Notes under the pieces: generated by a model
The model's database searches: none
Seen by the model: the letters and a program-made list of their open reading frames with translations, nothing else
What the model was told of the DNA's origin: nothing
Made by a program: the position numbers and the translations under genes
Virus record (IMG/VR): IMGVR_UViG_3300024308_000022
Coordinates: 52,043-116,042 of that record
DNA length: 64,000 nucleotides
Origin: a virus
Reading direction: 5' to 3' (one strand)
Part shown: positions 1 to 8,101 of the stretch, in pieces
How the letters are laid out: each line of letters opens with the position of its first letter
Position numbering within the stretch: position 1 is the first letter of the stretch

Positions 1-11
1 CGCGTAACGCG

Positions 12-347
12 ATGCGTCGTGAGTTAGAGTTTGCGTTAACGATTGATGACTTTACCACACTGATGCGTAGTCATGTGTGTTACTACACACGCCAACCTTT
101 AGTGACACAGTTTTCAGAAGAGGACATTCGCTTACGTCGTATTCCAGAGAACTACTTGTCAATTGAACGGTTAGACTCCAATAAAGGGTATACTCGTGAC
201 AATACGGTGGTGTGTAGTCACTCCATCAACGTCACTAAACAAAGCAGCACAGAAGCAGAGTTTAGACAGATCCTGAGTATTTCCCAGCTGATGTCAAACT
301 TAACAGAAGAGCAAAAACGGATGCTATTGCAATTGAACAAAATGTAA
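12..347 (+). CDS. HNH-nuclease-like protein, possibly 5'-truncated by window edge
   Basis: The 111-residue frame has an early Cys in CYYTRQPL and a later stretch SIERLDSNKGYTRDN followed by VVCSHSINVTK. This resembles the beta-beta-alpha-metal core of phage HNH proteins (Cys-x-YT, then an Asp-Asn-x-x-x-GY-x-x-x-N loop). The frame is open to the window edge upstream of the ATG and no ribosome-binding site is visible, so the true start may lie outside. A histidine of a classical HNH is not obvious, so activity is uncertain. It could be a free-standing homing nuclease or a degenerate one. Confidence 0.5.
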   Translation: MRRELEFALTIDDFTTLMRSHVCYYTRQPLVTQFSEEDIRLRRIPENYLSIERLDSNKGYTRDNTVVCSHSINVTKQSSTEAEFRQILSISQLMSNLTEEQKRMLLQLNKM

Positions 348-359
348 GGAGGCCAGAAA

Positions 360-809
360 GTGACTTGTATGTTTGCTATGCCTCACATCGAGTACCGGCG
401 AGGGGAAGAACAGCCGTTCCATCACGTGGTCTTACACTTAGCAAACAGACAGAGTGTGGTACAACCCACACTCTTTTCTGTCGCACCGCTACTGTGCGTA
501 GACCCTAACCTACACAACACCGCGTATGACGAGTACAGCGAATGTATTTTCTACACCCAACCTGCAATGCTAGTAGGGAGGTCTTTATTCCAACAACACA
601 TCGCGTGGAGAGACGGAGTGTTGTCTGGTGCTACTGCGTACGTACACCCTCCTAAACCCATAGACTTGTACATACAACTCCGTGGGGAGTGGACGAGAGC
701 TGGTGGGTTTATCCCGTTGGTGGTAGACCACCCGCATGGGTTGGAATTCGACACCACAGTGGCGCTCATTGGGCTTTTAAATGCATTAGCCCTTTGGAGG
801 GAGTTATGA
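360..809 (+). CDS. hypothetical protein, paralogue of the next gene
   Basis: GTG start with a strong AAGGAGG site 7 bases upstream. The 149-residue product has no motif I recognise. Its segment VVQPTLFSVAPLLCVDPN (about residues 34-51) aligns with LPVQPDLFCVAPMFSVDL in the next product, so the two are diverged tandem paralogues. The stop TGA overlaps the ATG of the next gene, which implies translational coupling in one operon with the AAA+ ATPases downstream. Confidence 0.65.
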   Translation: MTCMFAMPHIEYRRGEEQPFHHVVLHLANRQSVVQPTLFSVAPLLCVDPNLHNTAYDEYSECIFYTQPAMLVGRSLFQQHIAWRDGVLSGATAYVHPPKPIDLYIQLRGEWTRAGGFIPLVVDHPHGLEFDTTVALIGLLNALALWREL

Positions 810-1237
810 AAATAAAAACAGTGCATGCGTGGGTCTTTGAGCACGAACGTCCTGTGTGCACGATTGCCCAACTGAAAGAAGGAGTACAACTCCCAGTCCA
901 ACCCGACTTGTTCTGTGTGGCTCCTATGTTCTCTGTAGACCTACACGCGAATAGTGAGGTAGGAGACCATCCGTTTTCGGTTGCGCACCCCTCTTACTCA
1001 GGAATGTTTGCCGATACGATTCCGTTTCTACAGCCTCTGGCGTACATACCAGACCGCAGATCAACGATGTTGTATTGCTCGCCTGCGGTGCTAGATCGTA
1101 CGTCGTTGTACTTGGGGTACAACCACAGACAGTCGTTCAACACCCCCCACGACAAGCAGGTCTTCGAATACGTTACGAACACTCAGAAGTCAACCAAACG
1201 CTCTTTGGAACTAGCGATTATTCTGGGGGATTTATGA
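806..1237 (+). CDS. hypothetical protein, paralogue of the previous gene
   Basis: The start was placed at ATG 806 because GGAGGG lies just upstream and the codon overlaps the previous stop (ATGA). A longer in-frame extension to 689 has no ribosome-binding site. The 143-residue product repeats the VQPDLFCVAP motif of its upstream neighbour and is otherwise unrecognised. Its own stop overlaps the start of the AAA+ ATPase gene in the same ATGA manner, so three genes are coupled. Confidence 0.65.
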   Translation: MKIKTVHAWVFEHERPVCTIAQLKEGVQLPVQPDLFCVAPMFSVDLHANSEVGDHPFSVAHPSYSGMFADTIPFLQPLAYIPDRRSTMLYCSPAVLDRTSLYLGYNHRQSFNTPHDKQVFEYVTNTQKSTKRSLELAIILGDL

Positions 1238-2610
1238 TCGCTGAGGACGCCGACCCGCTGATACCGGAGATCGTTTACGACCGTACCATCCCTCTGGGAG
1301 ATTTCAAACAGTGGCGGTGGTTACTCCAAGCGGTCACAGGAACGGTGTTTTGCGAAGACATCGAGTTATACTCTCGATACGACGTAGAAACACTCTATAC
1401 CGCGTGTAGGTTCAGCCACAGTAACGACATCCAAATCATTTTAACACGACCGACTCTCGTAGATCCCACCAACTCGGACTACGAGGATATACTTAAATTT
1501 CATTACTTAAACCTCTTAGGAGAGCTCATGCAAACTATTCAAAACTTAGCCTTCGTACGTACCGCCGAAGAACTTATCGCTTTACGTGCCATGACGGGTG
1601 TGTTACGTATCAACGAACATCACTTCGCGAATAACGTATCCACAGCGTTTACCGACTTTGATTACCTACAAAAAGGATACAACCGCGGAGCACTTAAATC
1701 CACGGTGGTGTTCTTAAAAGAGTTAGGTTACTTGGTAGAAAGCCGTGATTCCGGTGCCGACTCCTTTGCAATCAATGCATTCTATATCACAGAACTCGAC
1801 CTAGGTCACAAGTTCATGGTTGCCGCAATTCACATTTCGGTGAGTTCTGAAAAACTCAGATACGCGAGCTACGTTGCAGACGGACACGACGTAAAAGAGT
1901 CGAAGATCATCGCATTTTTGGAACAATACAAATCGACTCCTCCAACAACGATAAATTACGTAGTAGGGTTTACACCAAACGGTGAAGCGGATATCACAAT
2001 TCGTGTCGTGGACGAAAACTTCAATCCGCCGAAAGATATGTTCTATCCATATCTGGAAGGCGGTTTGGATGGCGTTACCGAATCGTTCTTAGACGACAAA
2101 AACAACTTGTTGTTGCTGATCGGCCCTCCAGGTACAGGCAAGTCTACGTTGTTGCGGCACTTATGTCGTAGTGCGGGCGAACGGAAAATCTACCAATTCT
2201 GCGGTGAGAAAGTGTTGACGCACCCAGCGTTTGATGCATATCTGACGAAGATACCAGAAAACTCACTAGTCTTAATCGAAGAAGCTGACACCTTAATCGG
2301 TAAACGTGAAGAAGGGAACACCAGCATCTCAACGTTACTGAATGAGTTGTCTGGAGTGACTGTACGCGACGTTAAGTTTGTAATCACCACGAACTTAGAA
2401 AACACGAAAATGATAGAGCCGGCATTGTTCCGTCCGGGTCGTTGTTACGCATTGAAACAATTCAAACACCTAACGCGCGATCAAGCTGCGGTGATTGTTG
2501 CGGAGTTAAACTTACCGGAAGACCGCATTCGGGATAACGTAAGTTTAGCGGATGTTTTAGATGGTCCAAACGCTGCAGAGCTGACCGCGGGCCCTGGCTT
2601 TCGTGTGTAG
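1234..2610 (+). CDS. AAA+ ATPase (tandem copy 1)
   Basis: The product is 458 residues from the ATG overlapping the previous stop. The C-terminal half is an AAA+ module: Walker A GPPGTGKST near residue 297, Walker B LVLIEEADT near 346, sensor-1 VITTN near 383 and a PALFRPGRC arginine-finger-like stretch near 395, as in BCS1 or FtsH-type ATPases. The N-terminal 270 residues are phage-specific and contain RAMTGVLRINEHHFAN, which the next ATPase repeats almost unchanged. The likely role is ATP-driven remodelling of a protein or nucleoprotein; the substrate is unknown. A GC-rich hairpin follows the stop. Confidence 0.85.
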   Translation: MIAEDADPLIPEIVYDRTIPLGDFKQWRWLLQAVTGTVFCEDIELYSRYDVETLYTACRFSHSNDIQIILTRPTLVDPTNSDYEDILKFHYLNLLGELMQTIQNLAFVRTAEELIALRAMTGVLRINEHHFANNVSTAFTDFDYLQKGYNRGALKSTVVFLKELGYLVESRDSGADSFAINAFYITELDLGHKFMVAAIHISVSSEKLRYASYVADGHDVKESKIIAFLEQYKSTPPTTINYVVGFTPNGEADITIRVVDENFNPPKDMFYPYLEGGLDGVTESFLDDKNNLLLLIGPPGTGKSTLLRHLCRSAGERKIYQFCGEKVLTHPAFDAYLTKIPENSLVLIEEADTLIGKREEGNTSISTLLNELSGVTVRDVKFVITTNLENTKMIEPALFRPGRCYALKQFKHLTRDQAAVIVAELNLPEDRIRDNVSLADVLDGPNAAELTAGPGFRV

Positions 2611-2618
2611 TTAGAACT

Positions 2619-2642
2619 ACAGGGGAGGGTTTCCTCCCCTGT
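2619..2642 (+). terminator. GC-rich hairpin between AAA+ genes
   Basis: Perfect 10-base-pair stem ACAGGGGAGG with a GTTT loop, directly after the stop of the first AAA+ gene. The T-tract is weak (GTCGATTT), so it may attenuate transcription or stabilise the RNA 3' end rather than terminate fully. Confidence 0.5.
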
Positions 2643-2661
2643 CGATTTAGAGGAGATGCAT

Positions 2662-4122
2662 ATGGACCCTTCAGGGTGGAAATCCCTACGAAGAACTATC
2701 GAAAGACCCATGATGCCGAATTGGGAATTCGCAAGCTACGACGCCGAGTGGACCGATTTATTAGAACCGATCGCGAAAGAAAATCTTCCGTTGAGGCGGT
2801 CTGTCTCAAGTCTACCCTCCGTCCCCGTCAACTTTGATCATTTCGATTTTAATAGACTGGGAGGGATCGACCTAACCTGCAAAGCGTTCTTAGTTATACC
2901 CGGAACGCCTGTCGTTGGTATCTCGACTGCACTGCACCTTAAAACAGTTGACAAAAGTAGACCGGCGGCTACATCACACATGGCCGATGTGGGTTTCACC
3001 AACCCTTGGTTCTTTTTCACAGCGTATCTCAACGGAGATTTTTCAGAAATGACACACACTCGCTTACAAATCACTACGTTCTCCGATATCATGTCACTAC
3101 GTGCTATCACTGGAGTACTTCGAATCGTAGAACACCATTTGGCGAATGGTATTTCTACGGGGTTTTTGGAAAGACGTTTTGCCTGCCAAGAATTTACCCT
3201 AGAGACGGTAGAGGAAATAGCACAATACCTCGAAAGTTTAGAGTACGTGATCGAGTACTCGTTCGATAAAGACTTGCCTGGTTTTAACGCATACCGCAAA
3301 CGCATTCATGGCGACAACGAAATCTTAACGTCTGCGATCCGTGTGAACGTTAACGGGACGAAGTTTGTGTATGCGGCTTACTTCGAACGCAAGGACCAGC
3401 CGAAGATCTTACAAGAGCTCGAGTGGTTTAAGAAGTGGGAAGTTGAACAGCCCGTGAAGCTGTCGTTGTTAACGAACATCGACTGTAACGGTAAGGGTAC
3501 TGTAACCACGCGTGAGATTGTTCCTGGAAAGAACATACCACACGACGTCAACTACCCTTACTTAGACGGTGGAGTGGATGCTTACATAGAGGGCTTCTTC
3601 CAGTCTAACGCAAACATGACCTTACTGTTAGGTCCTTACGGGACTGGGAAGAGTTCGTTATTAGCACAGATCTGTCGCGCGGGTGACAGCAAAGGTTACC
3701 GTCTGTTACAAATCGGTGGTACGCACCATTTACGTAACGCAATGTTTCCCGCGTACTTTATGTCGATTCCAGATAACACGTTGGTGATCTTCGAAGACGT
3801 AGATACGTTACTTGCGCCTAGAGAAGGGCAGGACGGTAATGAGCTGATGTCGATGTTGTTAAACGAGTTACAGGGTATCGCTTCTAAAAAGATCAAATTG
3901 GTGATCACCACAAACTTATCCACGCGTAACAAAATAGACCAAGCACTGATACGTCCTGGTCGTTGTTACAAAGCGGTAGAAACCCGCGAGCTGACCTCAC
4001 ATGAGGCAACACGCGTTGTGAACCATTACGAGTTACCAGAGTCCTGTGCGACTGCTGGTACTTTAGCAGAAATCTTCGAAGGAAGAATGAAAAAGGTTCG
4101 TGTGGGTTTCTCACCGGAGTAA
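2662..4122 (+). CDS. AAA+ ATPase (tandem copy 2)
   Basis: ATG 2662 is chosen over ATG 2656 because AGGAG (2651-2655) needs the 6-base spacing. The product is 486 residues with Walker A GPYGTGKSS near residue 324, Walker B LVIFEDVDT near 374, sensor-1 VITTN near 414 and ALIRPGRC. It shares with copy 1 the N-terminal motif RAITGVLRIVEHHLAN and the linker DVNYPYLDGG. It is therefore a tandem duplicate that diverged strongly in the first 150 residues. The two may form a hetero-oligomer, which is an inference. Confidence 0.85.
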   Translation: MDPSGWKSLRRTIERPMMPNWEFASYDAEWTDLLEPIAKENLPLRRSVSSLPSVPVNFDHFDFNRLGGIDLTCKAFLVIPGTPVVGISTALHLKTVDKSRPAATSHMADVGFTNPWFFFTAYLNGDFSEMTHTRLQITTFSDIMSLRAITGVLRIVEHHLANGISTGFLERRFACQEFTLETVEEIAQYLESLEYVIEYSFDKDLPGFNAYRKRIHGDNEILTSAIRVNVNGTKFVYAAYFERKDQPKILQELEWFKKWEVEQPVKLSLLTNIDCNGKGTVTTREIVPGKNIPHDVNYPYLDGGVDAYIEGFFQSNANMTLLLGPYGTGKSSLLAQICRAGDSKGYRLLQIGGTHHLRNAMFPAYFMSIPDNTLVIFEDVDTLLAPREGQDGNELMSMLLNELQGIASKKIKLVITTNLSTRNKIDQALIRPGRCYKAVETRELTSHEATRVVNHYELPESCATAGTLAEIFEGRMKKVRVGFSPE

Positions 4123-4151
4123 TTAAACACTAAACCGAATGGAGTGTTCGG

Positions 4152-4475
4152 ATGAACCAGAAAGTGGGACGACTAAAAGAAAGACATCGCGGTGTTGAAG
4201 ATGCATTGGAATTGGAACGTAGTACATTGTCCGATAACATGCCATCAAAAACCTACGAGATTTGGGTAGAAGGGTACGCATGTACCGGGCAGTCCGCTGG
4301 AGCGAGTCTGGTGGGGACTTCTGAAGGACGTACCTTCCGTGAAGCGTGTCTGGCCTATGCCGTAAGTAAGAAACACGAAGACGGGTTTATCAACTATTTC
4401 AACCCAGTTGATTGTTCGTACTGGGGGTGTCGTTGGTTTGATAACGAAACGGACGCACGAAAATCGTTCGGCTGA
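4152..4475 (+). CDS. small conserved-type phage protein
   Basis: The 107-residue product has a variable charged N-terminus, then KTYEIWVEGYACTGQSAG, and ends in WGCRWFDNETDARKSFG. That pattern (EGY-x-x-TGQS, then WGC-x-x-FDNE-x-DARKSFG) is familiar from small uncharacterised phage proteins; I know no function. It is followed by a clear rho-independent-type terminator, so it closes the transcription unit of the AAA+ genes. Confidence 0.7.
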   Translation: MNQKVGRLKERHRGVEDALELERSTLSDNMPSKTYEIWVEGYACTGQSAGASLVGTSEGRTFREACLAYAVSKKHEDGFINYFNPVDCSYWGCRWFDNETDARKSFG

Positions 4476-4530
4476 TCGAAACAAACCGTTAGCACTGAGA
4501 GGGGAGAGTTTACCCCCAATTAAAAATAAT

Positions 4531-4561
4531 AAAAAGAGGGAGTCGAAACTCCCTCTTTTTT
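4531..4561 (+). terminator. rho-independent-type terminator
   Basis: Stem GAGGGAG/CTCCCTC with a TCGAAA loop, preceded by an A-run and followed by a run of T. The A-run/T-run symmetry makes it usable in both directions. Confidence 0.85.
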
Positions 4562-4580
4562 GACATCGAAGGAATATCAC

Positions 4581-5153
4581 ATGGCGTGTACATCATCTTG
4601 TCTTAAGTTCTGTATTTGTACAGAAAGTTTTACTCACTTAAACAACGGGGAACTTGGCAGTTTAATCGATCGTCTAACAACCTTGCAAAATGAAGCGCTT
4701 TACTTTCGTAGAGTCGCAGAAAGCTTTCTAGCTTGGTATGGGGTGATGTATCGCGCGGTCATCGAAGATGTTGCCGACGAGCATTTCAAACCACCAGCGT
4801 GGTTAAACTGGGCGCAAGTAAGCCTCACTGAAGCTGCTTTGCATGGGTATTTGAATTGTGGTGACTGTGGTCTCTTTGCGCTAAGTGTGGGGGAAGTACT
4901 CAGGCGCCGCGGGCTCCCAGTGGAGTGGTGGGACAACGGAGCACACGTTTATTTTAGTGTTGGCGAAAAATACTACGACAGCTTCACATACCTCACTGGG
5001 AAGACGCACACCTCCCACAAACAAATGTTTGGGTTTGATGAGTCCCGACGACCAAACCCTATAGATCCCGCAGATATTGAAGTTCGATGTCGTTTACAAA
5101 AACAAGACTTAGAATTCTTCGAGGTCTTTTTAATGGAGCAACAAAAATGTTAG
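4581..5153 (+). CDS. transglutaminase/papain-like cysteine protease-fold protein (putative)
   Basis: Start ATG 4581 follows GAAGGA; an upstream TTG lies in the terminator tail and was rejected. In the 190-residue product, NCGDCGLFALSVGEVL (about residues 91-106) is followed by GAHVYFSVGEKYYDSF (about 119-134). The order Cys, then His, then Asp with these local contexts (GxCxxFA, H-aromatic, YYDS) is that of transglutaminase-like cysteine hydrolases. A role in cutting or crosslinking host proteins or peptidoglycan peptides is inference. No signal peptide is visible. Confidence 0.55.
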   Translation: MACTSSCLKFCICTESFTHLNNGELGSLIDRLTTLQNEALYFRRVAESFLAWYGVMYRAVIEDVADEHFKPPAWLNWAQVSLTEAALHGYLNCGDCGLFALSVGEVLRRRGLPVEWWDNGAHVYFSVGEKYYDSFTYLTGKTHTSHKQMFGFDESRRPNPIDPADIEVRCRLQKQDLEFFEVFLMEQQKC

Positions 5154-5191
5154 TGTTTCAACAGTTCGCGGAAGTTTAGATGGAGGTTTGT

Positions 5192-5245
5192 ATGCTGCCT
5201 TTAATTAAAATGTTGCGGAATAGTGCGAAGGAGTACTCGAAATGA
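5192..5245 (+). CDS. possible 17-residue leader peptide
   Basis: A short frame MLPLIKMLRNSAKEYSK with ATGGAGG upstream, ending in a TGA that overlaps the next ATG (AATGA). The overlap suggests a translated coupling peptide, but at this length it may be chance. Confidence 0.25.
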   Translation: MLPLIKMLRNSAKEYSK

Positions 5246-5730
5246 CGCTATCATCTACGTTACAAACGGAAGCAAAACTATGGTGGGGCGTGTGTAAAGA
5301 ACTCGGAAGTGCAGTTTTTCTGCTGGTTAATTTTCTACGCTGCTCGCATCGTTTACTGTTTCCAAATCCATGGAGACGTGTACAGGAACAGCGTTTACAG
5401 AACGCTCTCACGTATATGCCTGCGATGTGTGTGGCGCGTAAAGGAGGGGAGCTTGGGAGAAACACCACACGGTTAAAATTGTGGCGGTATACTGATATGG
5501 AGCTGAATCAGTTAGCGTATGAAGTCTCACGGATGTGTCGCACGTGTTATGCGCGTAGAACTATCTACGTGATGGGTGGGTGTGACTGTAACTTACGTGA
5601 CCTGATGCGACGGATGCGGGAAGTTTGTAAACGCGATGGTTTAACTGCTACCTTGTCATCGATGCGTTCAAGGGAAAGCAGAAATTTCACGTTCCATTCG
5701 AAACCACTGCGGGTTTGTTTCATTTACTAA
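5242..5730 (+). CDS. hypothetical protein, apparent N-terminal part of a frame-broken gene
   Basis: Good AAGGAG site 9 bases before ATG. The first ~130 residues look like ordinary protein, including a Cys-rich stretch RMCRTCYARRTIYV and GGCDCNLRDLMRRM. After about 5640 the sequence turns into an S/R-rich tail (TATLSSMRSRESR), while the -1 frame becomes protein-like (WFNCYLVIDAFKGKQ). The next frame has no ATG near its start. I read this as the 5' part of one gene of about 404 residues running to 6455, broken by loss of one T in the run at 5640-5642, or joined by -1 frameshifting at AAATTTC (5682-5688). Confidence 0.55.
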   Translation: MTLSSTLQTEAKLWWGVCKELGSAVFLLVNFLRCSHRLLFPNPWRRVQEQRLQNALTYMPAMCVARKGGELGRNTTRLKLWRYTDMELNQLAYEVSRMCRTCYARRTIYVMGGCDCNLRDLMRRMREVCKRDGLTATLSSMRSRESRNFTFHSKPLRVCFIY

Positions 5731-6455
5731 AGTGGTACGGGAAATTTCAATCGCCGCCGGACACGACGTACGCCCAGACGAACTTACGTAAAGGGGCGTG
5801 TTTAACCACCGCTGAAGGGCATAAACCACAGAAATGGTTTCATATCGACGTTGTTGTAGAACACGACCCTATCGCGATACTCAGAGCATGCTATCACGGT
5901 ATTGGTTACTGTGTGGTTATCCCCGATACTACGATCCGCGCTGGTGGCGCTGAAGCAACTTTGCTATTCCTAGCAAACACACACGGTGTAAAAGAAGCCA
6001 CTCGTGCGTTATGGGAATGCAGCAAAATGTTTGATACACCGGTCGCGATAGACCCTTACTTACCAAAAGGGTACACGACGATAATGTTAGGTGATCTGAA
6101 CGGATTTGCTGTAGCAAAGGGGATTCCGATAGATGTCGTTACACGGGAGTTGGAGAAATACGAATTTCCTTTAGAGAAAACGTTTCACGCCGAATACGGA
6201 CGCCCTATCCGCACGCCTGAGATGTCAGACGAGGAATGGGAGCGTCGTGCGTTTGAAGTTAAACCTGAGCGTGTTGGGGCTACAGTAGAACTTACTCGCG
6301 TACATCCACACACGTATGTAGCTCACGTACAACCAATCACCCAGACGGCGTATGAAGGTATACAGAAAGGGGAGGTGAAAATGGGTTTACGTGGAATCCA
6401 AACAGCAGACGGTAGCTTTAAGTTAATCACAATCGACTTAATCCCAGCGGAGTAG
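5715..6455 (+). CDS. hypothetical protein, apparent C-terminal part of the frame-broken gene
   Basis: The longest initiator-bounded frame starts at TTG 5715 with no ribosome-binding site, and the first in-frame ATG comes only near residue 106. The same frame is open and protein-like back to 5631. This argues that translation enters from the preceding gene. The body contains HIDVVVEHDPIAILRACYHG and a regular C-terminus ending DGSFKLITIDLIPAE; no family recognised. It is probably real coding sequence, but the start given is a formal one. Confidence 0.5.
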   Translation: MFHLLKWYGKFQSPPDTTYAQTNLRKGACLTTAEGHKPQKWFHIDVVVEHDPIAILRACYHGIGYCVVIPDTTIRAGGAEATLLFLANTHGVKEATRALWECSKMFDTPVAIDPYLPKGYTTIMLGDLNGFAVAKGIPIDVVTRELEKYEFPLEKTFHAEYGRPIRTPEMSDEEWERRAFEVKPERVGATVELTRVHPHTYVAHVQPITQTAYEGIQKGEVKMGLRGIQTADGSFKLITIDLIPAE

Positions 6456-6457
6456 CG

Positions 6458-6649
6458 ATGAATAAAGCAACTATCACTTACCAACACCCTCAACACGGGG
6501 AACTGTGTATCGCTCCGGGTTCTGAAGCACATGAACTCTGGAAAAACCGTAAGTTCGACGCGTTAAACAAACACCTGACGTTAGCGGTAGAGACGTACAG
6601 GAAGTTAGCTAATAGAGGGAACTCACTTCCATTGGGAGACAAAACATGA
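6458..6649 (+). CDS. small hypothetical protein
   Basis: A 63-residue soluble product starting two bases after the previous stop, with GCGGAG as ribosome-binding site. Its TGA overlaps the ATG of the next gene. No domain recognised. Confidence 0.55.
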   Translation: MNKATITYQHPQHGELCIAPGSEAHELWKNRKFDALNKHLTLAVETYRKLANRGNSLPLGDKT

Positions 6650-7026
6650 CAGACTTTGTAAATCAGGTATTCTCGACGGATAACTTTGAAGTTTCGGTGG
6701 TTACAAAACACGGGATTCCGTCCCAGGTATCGAGTTGGTTACTGGATCAGATACCCTCACTGACCAGCGACTCCATCGCGTTTCCTTCAGTTGAAATCAC
6801 ACGTACGTACGGCGAAGAACCTTATTTAGGACTTCTTTGTGTTAGTTCTTCTAGCCGTGTGCTGCTGAACATCCACTACCCGACTCAAATACCAGTAGAA
6901 GATAGAATAGAAGTGCGGTATAAAGATGGTCGTCGTTTTCTATTGTGCTTCTTAGAAGTGTTCGAAGACGGGCATTGGACAAACCCCCACAGAGCGGCTG
7001 TGTTAGTAATCAAGTTAATGGATTAA
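6646..7026 (+). CDS. hypothetical protein
   Basis: A 126-residue product coupled to its upstream neighbour by an ATGA overlap. It has a beta-rich pattern (VEITRTYGEEPYLGLLCV, then RIEVRYKDGRRFLLCFLEV). No family recognised. The following HTH-like gene starts two bases after its stop. Confidence 0.6.
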   Translation: MTDFVNQVFSTDNFEVSVVTKHGIPSQVSSWLLDQIPSLTSDSIAFPSVEITRTYGEEPYLGLLCVSSSSRVLLNIHYPTQIPVEDRIEVRYKDGRRFLLCFLEVFEDGHWTNPHRAAVLVIKLMD

Positions 7027-7028
7027 GT

Positions 7029-7535
7029 ATGTTAGTAGAAATTGAGTACGAGACGAAACCTCAGTTCAGGCGTAGGCTCGCCATCTTTGTGATGTCACAC
7101 CTAATGACATGTAAAGACAACGCAGAGCGAGCAAGGAAACTCGACACTGAAGAGAAAGAGATCACGAACCTCCGTGGTTTAGCGTTAGACCGTAGCGTGT
7201 ATTACCAAACACGGTATTGTATTCAAACGCTCGTAGACTTCTCAGCGACGTTAGCTCCGTTTCGTGTACTCGTGGGTGAAAGTGAAACTCCAGGGGAAAT
7301 CAAGACTACCAATCTGAATCTCCACCTGGATCTTTACCTATTTATCCGTAGGTACTACAAAGAGTCGAGACTGCGGTATAGTGACTTAGCGCTGCAATGG
7401 GGAGTTCCTTTAGAGTTTGTGAAGAAACTGTTAATCAAACCAAGCAATCCAAATTGGCAGGACAATCGTGCGTCTTTACCTGTTCTGTTGGATTTCTTAA
7501 GAGACCATCTTCCGGTGGTGATTGAAATTCGTTAA
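7029..7535 (+). CDS. HTH-like protein, paralogue family member 1
   Basis: ATG 7029 is the start that follows the preceding stop; a longer frame into the neighbour was rejected. The 168-residue product has a C-terminal helix-turn-helix-like segment RYSDLALQWGVPLEFVKKLL (about residues 117-136), like XRE-type domains (Leu-Ala-x-x-x-Gly-Val-x-x-x-x-Val). Two later genes (8210 and 8731) have the same length and layout, with TAPQLAYRWGLTVSAIRRVV and KYVLGARYGLSKMNAIRAF at the same place. DNA binding is an inference from this pattern. Confidence 0.6.
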   Translation: MLVEIEYETKPQFRRRLAIFVMSHLMTCKDNAERARKLDTEEKEITNLRGLALDRSVYYQTRYCIQTLVDFSATLAPFRVLVGESETPGEIKTTNLNLHLDLYLFIRRYYKESRLRYSDLALQWGVPLEFVKKLLIKPSNPNWQDNRASLPVLLDFLRDHLPVVIEIR

Positions 7536-7560
7536 ACGATAAGAAAGAAGGAAGAGTACT

Positions 7561-7677
7561 ATGACGAAAGAACAAAGAAATCAAGACCACAAAGCGTTTG
7601 TGCGTTTAGTACAAACCGCTTTAATCTTAAATCAGTTAGAAAACGAACGTCAGTCATCTACGCCCTCTTCTCGATGA
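7561..7677 (+). CDS. short frame, apparent 5' fragment of a broken gene
   Basis: It begins at an ATG after AAGAAGGAAGAGT. The 38 residues run MTKEQRNQDHKAFVRLVQTA and then end shortly after NERQS. In the +1 frame, protein-like sequence continues directly (RPLLDEVKIHIDNIAALFDE). A second shift would lead into the frame at 7713-8096. I therefore read 7561-8096 as one gene with two frame changes, by mutation or by sequencing error. Confidence 0.4.
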   Translation: MTKEQRNQDHKAFVRLVQTALILNQLENERQSSTPSSR

Positions 7678-7712
7678 AGTCAAAATACACATAGACAACA
7701 TCGCCGCACTTT

Positions 7713-8096
7713 TTGACGAAAAGGCGACGTGGTTTAGTCGAGCAAAACTTCACTCTAATGCCAGTCGGCCTAGACGTAGTGTTTGGATTACCGGAAGTAC
7801 ACGACGCCTACGCCAACGAAGGCGACTATTCTAGTTGGGCGGATGCACATCTGTGGACCATAACTCAACGACACCCAGATGTGTTCTCAGATGCGTTGAC
7901 CCGGAGGTTACGCCAGATTCTCTTTTATCTCTACTCGATTAAACGAATACACGCGATGGAACAACAATGTACCGGCGACTATTGGTTGGAATTAAAGTGG
8001 AGACCTCTAGAGGGTGACTCGTGGCTTTTATCCCTGAAGTTTAATTGGGACTCAATCGAGGTCGAACACCATCTGAAATTAGAGCTTTTGAAGTAG
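7713..8096 (+). CDS. hypothetical protein, apparent 3' part of a broken gene
   Basis: The longest frame uses a TTG without a ribosome-binding site, and ATG 7758 also lacks one. From MPVGLDVVFGLPEVHDAY onwards the sequence is protein-like to the stop, including a WLELKWRP segment near the C-terminus. No family recognised. It ends at a strong terminator. The missing start signal supports the idea that it was once continuous with 7561-7677. Confidence 0.45.
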   Translation: MTKRRRGLVEQNFTLMPVGLDVVFGLPEVHDAYANEGDYSSWADAHLWTITQRHPDVFSDALTRRLRQILFYLYSIKRIHAMEQQCTGDYWLELKWRPLEGDSWLLSLKFNWDSIEVEHHLKLELLK

Positions 8097-8101
8097 CATA
8101 A

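Noticed and set aside
551-901. Minus-strand frame of 116 codons
   Set aside because: It is a shadow of two coupled plus-strand genes with proper start signals.
2838-3305. Minus-strand frame of 155 codons
   Set aside because: It lies wholly within the second AAA+ gene, whose motifs are certain.
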